Assembly (NCBI GenBank): GCA_035259145.1
Contig: DATFWQ010000345.1
Location: forward strand, 1-6,834
Reading direction: 5' to 3'
DNA: 6,834 nt
Source of the DNA: CF-161 sp035259145
GTDB lineage: Bacteria; Chloroflexota; Dormibacteria; Dormibacterales; Dormibacteraceae
In this document: positions 5,257-6,834 of the stretch, in pieces
How positions within the stretch are numbered: position 1 is the first letter of the stretch
Layout: each line of letters starts with the position of its first letter
Position numbers and translations under genes: made by a program
Notes under the pieces: generated by a model
The model's database searches: none
Seen by the model: only the letters and a program-made list of their open reading frames with translations
Told to the model about the DNA's origin: nothing

Positions 5257-6815
5257 TACCCCCTCCCGCATTCCCGGGGGACTGCACCCGCCCTGGAGGC
5301 CCTTCCCCGTTCCCGGGATGGCCCGCCAGCCTCCGCACCCCATGAGGCCGCCTGCGTGGGGACCACGGGCGGCGTAGAGGAGGGGGGTACGGCAGGGACG
5401 ACGGGCATCGGGGGGAGGGGAAGCTCCAGCGCCATCTTGTCCATCTCGAGCTGTTGGGGCACGGGCACGGGGTACGCGCCGTCGAAGCAGGCACGGCAGA
5501 ACTGGTCCATCGTGCCGTGACCGACCGCCCTTATGAGGCCCGGGATCGACAGATATGCCAGTGAATCGGCACCCAGGAACTCACGCACCTCTTCGACCGT
5601 GCGCCCGGCCGCCACCAGCTGCTTGGTCGAGCCGATGTCGACCCCCATGAAGCAGGGGAAGCGCATGGGCGGGCTTGAGACTCGGATGTGCACCTCGCGT
5701 GCGCCAGCCCGCCGCATCACGTCGATGATCCGGCGCGACGTGGTTCCGCGCACGATCGAGTCGTCCACTGCCACCACGCGCTTGTCCCGCAGCGACCGGC
5801 GCAATGGGTTCAGCTTGAGCATGACCCCGGCCTCACGCAGGGACTGATCGGGCTGGATGAACGTGCGGTTGATGTAGCGCGACTTGATCAGCCCTTCACG
5901 AAACGGGATGCCGGATTCCTCGGCGTAGCCGATGGCGGCCGGCGTCCCGGAATCCGGCAGACCGATGACCATGTCCGCATCGACCGGCTGCTCGCGCGCC
6001 AGTTCGTGGCCCATTCGGACGCGCGCCTCCTCGAGCTCGCAGTTCTTGAGGATGGAGTCCGGACGCGCGAAGTAGATGAACTCGAAAACGCACATCGCAT
6101 GGCGCCCTGACTCCTGGAATCGTGTGGAGTGGAGACCACGGTGGTCCATGATCACCATCTCGCCAGGCTGGACCTCACGCACGAAGGTGGCGTTGACGGT
6201 GTCGAGCGCGCAGGTCTCCGAGGCGATGACGTGGGCGGGCTGCCCGCTCAGGGGGATGAAGCCGATGCAGAGCGGCCGGAAGCCGTACGGGTCGCGAAGC
6301 GCGATCACCGAGTCGGGGGTGAGGATCGCGCAGGAGTAGGCCCCGGTGACCCGGACGAAGGCCCGGCGCAGCACCTCCTCCCAGCCCGAGCCGTGAGTGT
6401 TCTCGATCAGTCGTGCCATCAGCTCGGTGTCCAGGCCGGTGTCGAAGGGCACGCCCCTGTCTTCCAGTTCGCGGCGGACGGCCGCTGAGTTGATCAGGTT
6501 GCCGTTGTGGGCGATGGCTCCGGGGCCCAGCACGGGGTGATGGAACCGGACGGGGTGGGCGTTTTCGAACTTGCTGGCGCCGGTCGTCGAGTAGCGAGTG
6601 TGGCCTATCGCGACCACCCCCTTGAGCTCTTTCATGATCGCCGGGGTGAAGACCTGGGCGACGAGACCCATGTCACGGTGGATGCGTATGCCTAGGCGGT
6701 CGCCGACGGCGATCCCCGCCGACTCCTGACCCCGGTGCTGGAGAGCAAAGAGGCCGAAGTAGGTCAGGTTGGCGACGTCGACGCGGTCGCCATGGATACC
6801 AAAGATGCCGCACAC
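5256..6815 (-). CDS. purF: Amidophosphoribosyltransferase PurF (Bacillus-type, Fe-S)
   Basis: Catalyses the first committed step of purine synthesis in the cytoplasm: PRPP plus glutamine gives 5-phosphoribosylamine. The glutaminase domain starts MCGIFGIHG, with Cys2 as the expected N-terminal nucleophile, followed by LQHRGQESAG (26-35), GHTRYSTTGA (71-80) and HNGNL (103-107). The phosphoribosyltransferase domain carries the PRPP loop VVAVDDSIVRGTTS (347-360). Cys242, Cys388, Cys440 and Cys443 match the four [4Fe-4S] ligands of Bacillus-type PurF. The length (519 aa) exceeds the roughly 475 aa of Bacillus PurF because of a proline-rich, then Arg/Gly-rich tail from about residue 455. The start is a GTG without a clear Shine-Dalgarno sequence, and the frame stays open to the right edge of the window, so a short propeptide or a start outside the window is possible. 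The TAG stop overlaps the purM start by one base. Confidence 0.97.
   Translation of the reverse strand: MCGIFGIHGDRVDVANLTYFGLFALQHRGQESAGIAVGDRLGIRIHRDMGLVAQVFTPAIMKELKGVVAIGHTRYSTTGASKFENAHPVRFHHPVLGPGAIAHNGNLINSAAVRRELEDRGVPFDTGLDTELMARLIENTHGSGWEEVLRRAFVRVTGAYSCAILTPDSVIALRDPYGFRPLCIGFIPLSGQPAHVIASETCALDTVNATFVREVQPGEMVIMDHRGLHSTRFQESGRHAMCVFEFIYFARPDSILKNCELEEARVRMGHELAREQPVDADMVIGLPDSGTPAAIGYAEESGIPFREGLIKSRYINRTFIQPDQSLREAGVMLKLNPLRRSLRDKRVVAVDDSIVRGTTSRRIIDVMRRAGAREVHIRVSSPPMRFPCFMGVDIGSTKQLVAAGRTVEEVREFLGADSLAYLSIPGLIRAVGHGTMDQFCRACFDGAYPVPVPQQLEMDKMALELPLPPMPVVPAVPPSSTPPVVPTQAASWGAEAGGPSRERGRASRAGAVPRECGRG
5262..5267 (-). promoter_or_regulatory. Ribosome binding site deciding the purM start
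   Basis: The minus strand reads GGGAGG, then GGGTA, then GTG. The 5-nt spacing singles out the GTG at 5256-5254 as the purM start over the in-frame ATG at 5271, which would place this site inside the coding region. The site lies within the last codons of purF. Confidence 0.7.
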
Positions 6816-6834
6816 AGGCCAGTTCGATGGTAGC

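Noticed and set aside
5272..5318. A 7-bp inverted repeat TCCCGGG/CCCGGGA within the end of purF
   Set aside because: It is short, widely spaced and inside coding DNA, and its CCCGGG core is self-complementary and expected in GC-rich sequence.
5257..5343. N-terminal extension of PurM up to a start at 5343
   Set aside because: The extra 29 residues lie inside purF, resemble no PurM N-terminus, and the GGGAGG site points to the GTG at 5256.
4705..5520. A 271-codon plus-strand open frame antisense to purM and the end of purF
   Set aside because: No domain is recognised and it lies fully opposite two clear enzymes.

Overview
The window is a GC-rich bacterial segment in which every convincing gene lies on the minus strand, so the genes read from the right edge to the left. 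GC-rich third codon positions, GTG and TTG starts, tight gene overlaps, a Bacillus-type iron-sulfur PurF and an actinobacterial/Chloroflexota-style GerW (YtfJ) homologue suggest a high-GC soil or environmental lineage such as Actinomycetota, Chloroflexota or Dormibacterota. I cannot place it more closely from sequence alone.

Right part (about 6815 to 2212): the late part of a de novo purine operon in the order purF-purM-purN-purH, which matches the F-M-N-H order of the Bacillus pur operon. PurF commits PRPP to the pathway, making phosphoribosylamine. PurN formylates GAR, PurM closes the imidazole ring to give AIR, and the bifunctional PurH makes FAICAR and closes it to IMP. The genes overlap at every junction: TAGTG (1 nt) for purF/purM, ATGA (4 nt) for purM/purN, and 32 nt for purN/purH. 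This suggests one translationally coupled mRNA whose promoter lies outside the window. The catalytic residues I could check are present in all four enzymes, apart from small changes in one PurH loop.

Middle (2211 to 675): after a 154-bp gap, where purD follows in Bacillus, comes a GTG-started transporter of the metabolite:H+ symporter (MHS) type in the major facilitator superfamily. The gap is the least ordinary non-coding stretch. It holds a strong AAGGAGG Shine-Dalgarno sequence too far from the transporter start to serve it directly. That sequence is placed to serve a 13-codon mini-ORF whose TGA overlaps the transporter GTG (GTGA), and a small hairpin sits just before that GTG. A leader peptide coupled to transporter translation is possible; a single-base sequence error is the main alternative.

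Left part (563 to 4): a 51-codon protein with four cysteines (Cx2C-x8-C-x13-C), then a GerW/YtfJ-family protein with a glycine-rich centre and a C-terminal membrane segment. Their role, and any link to purine synthesis, is unknown.

I see no tRNA, rRNA, CRISPR array, insertion sequence, phage gene or plus-strand gene. Long open frames on the other strand and in other frames are the usual shadows of high-GC coding sequence. No gene-free stretch exceeds 300 bases.
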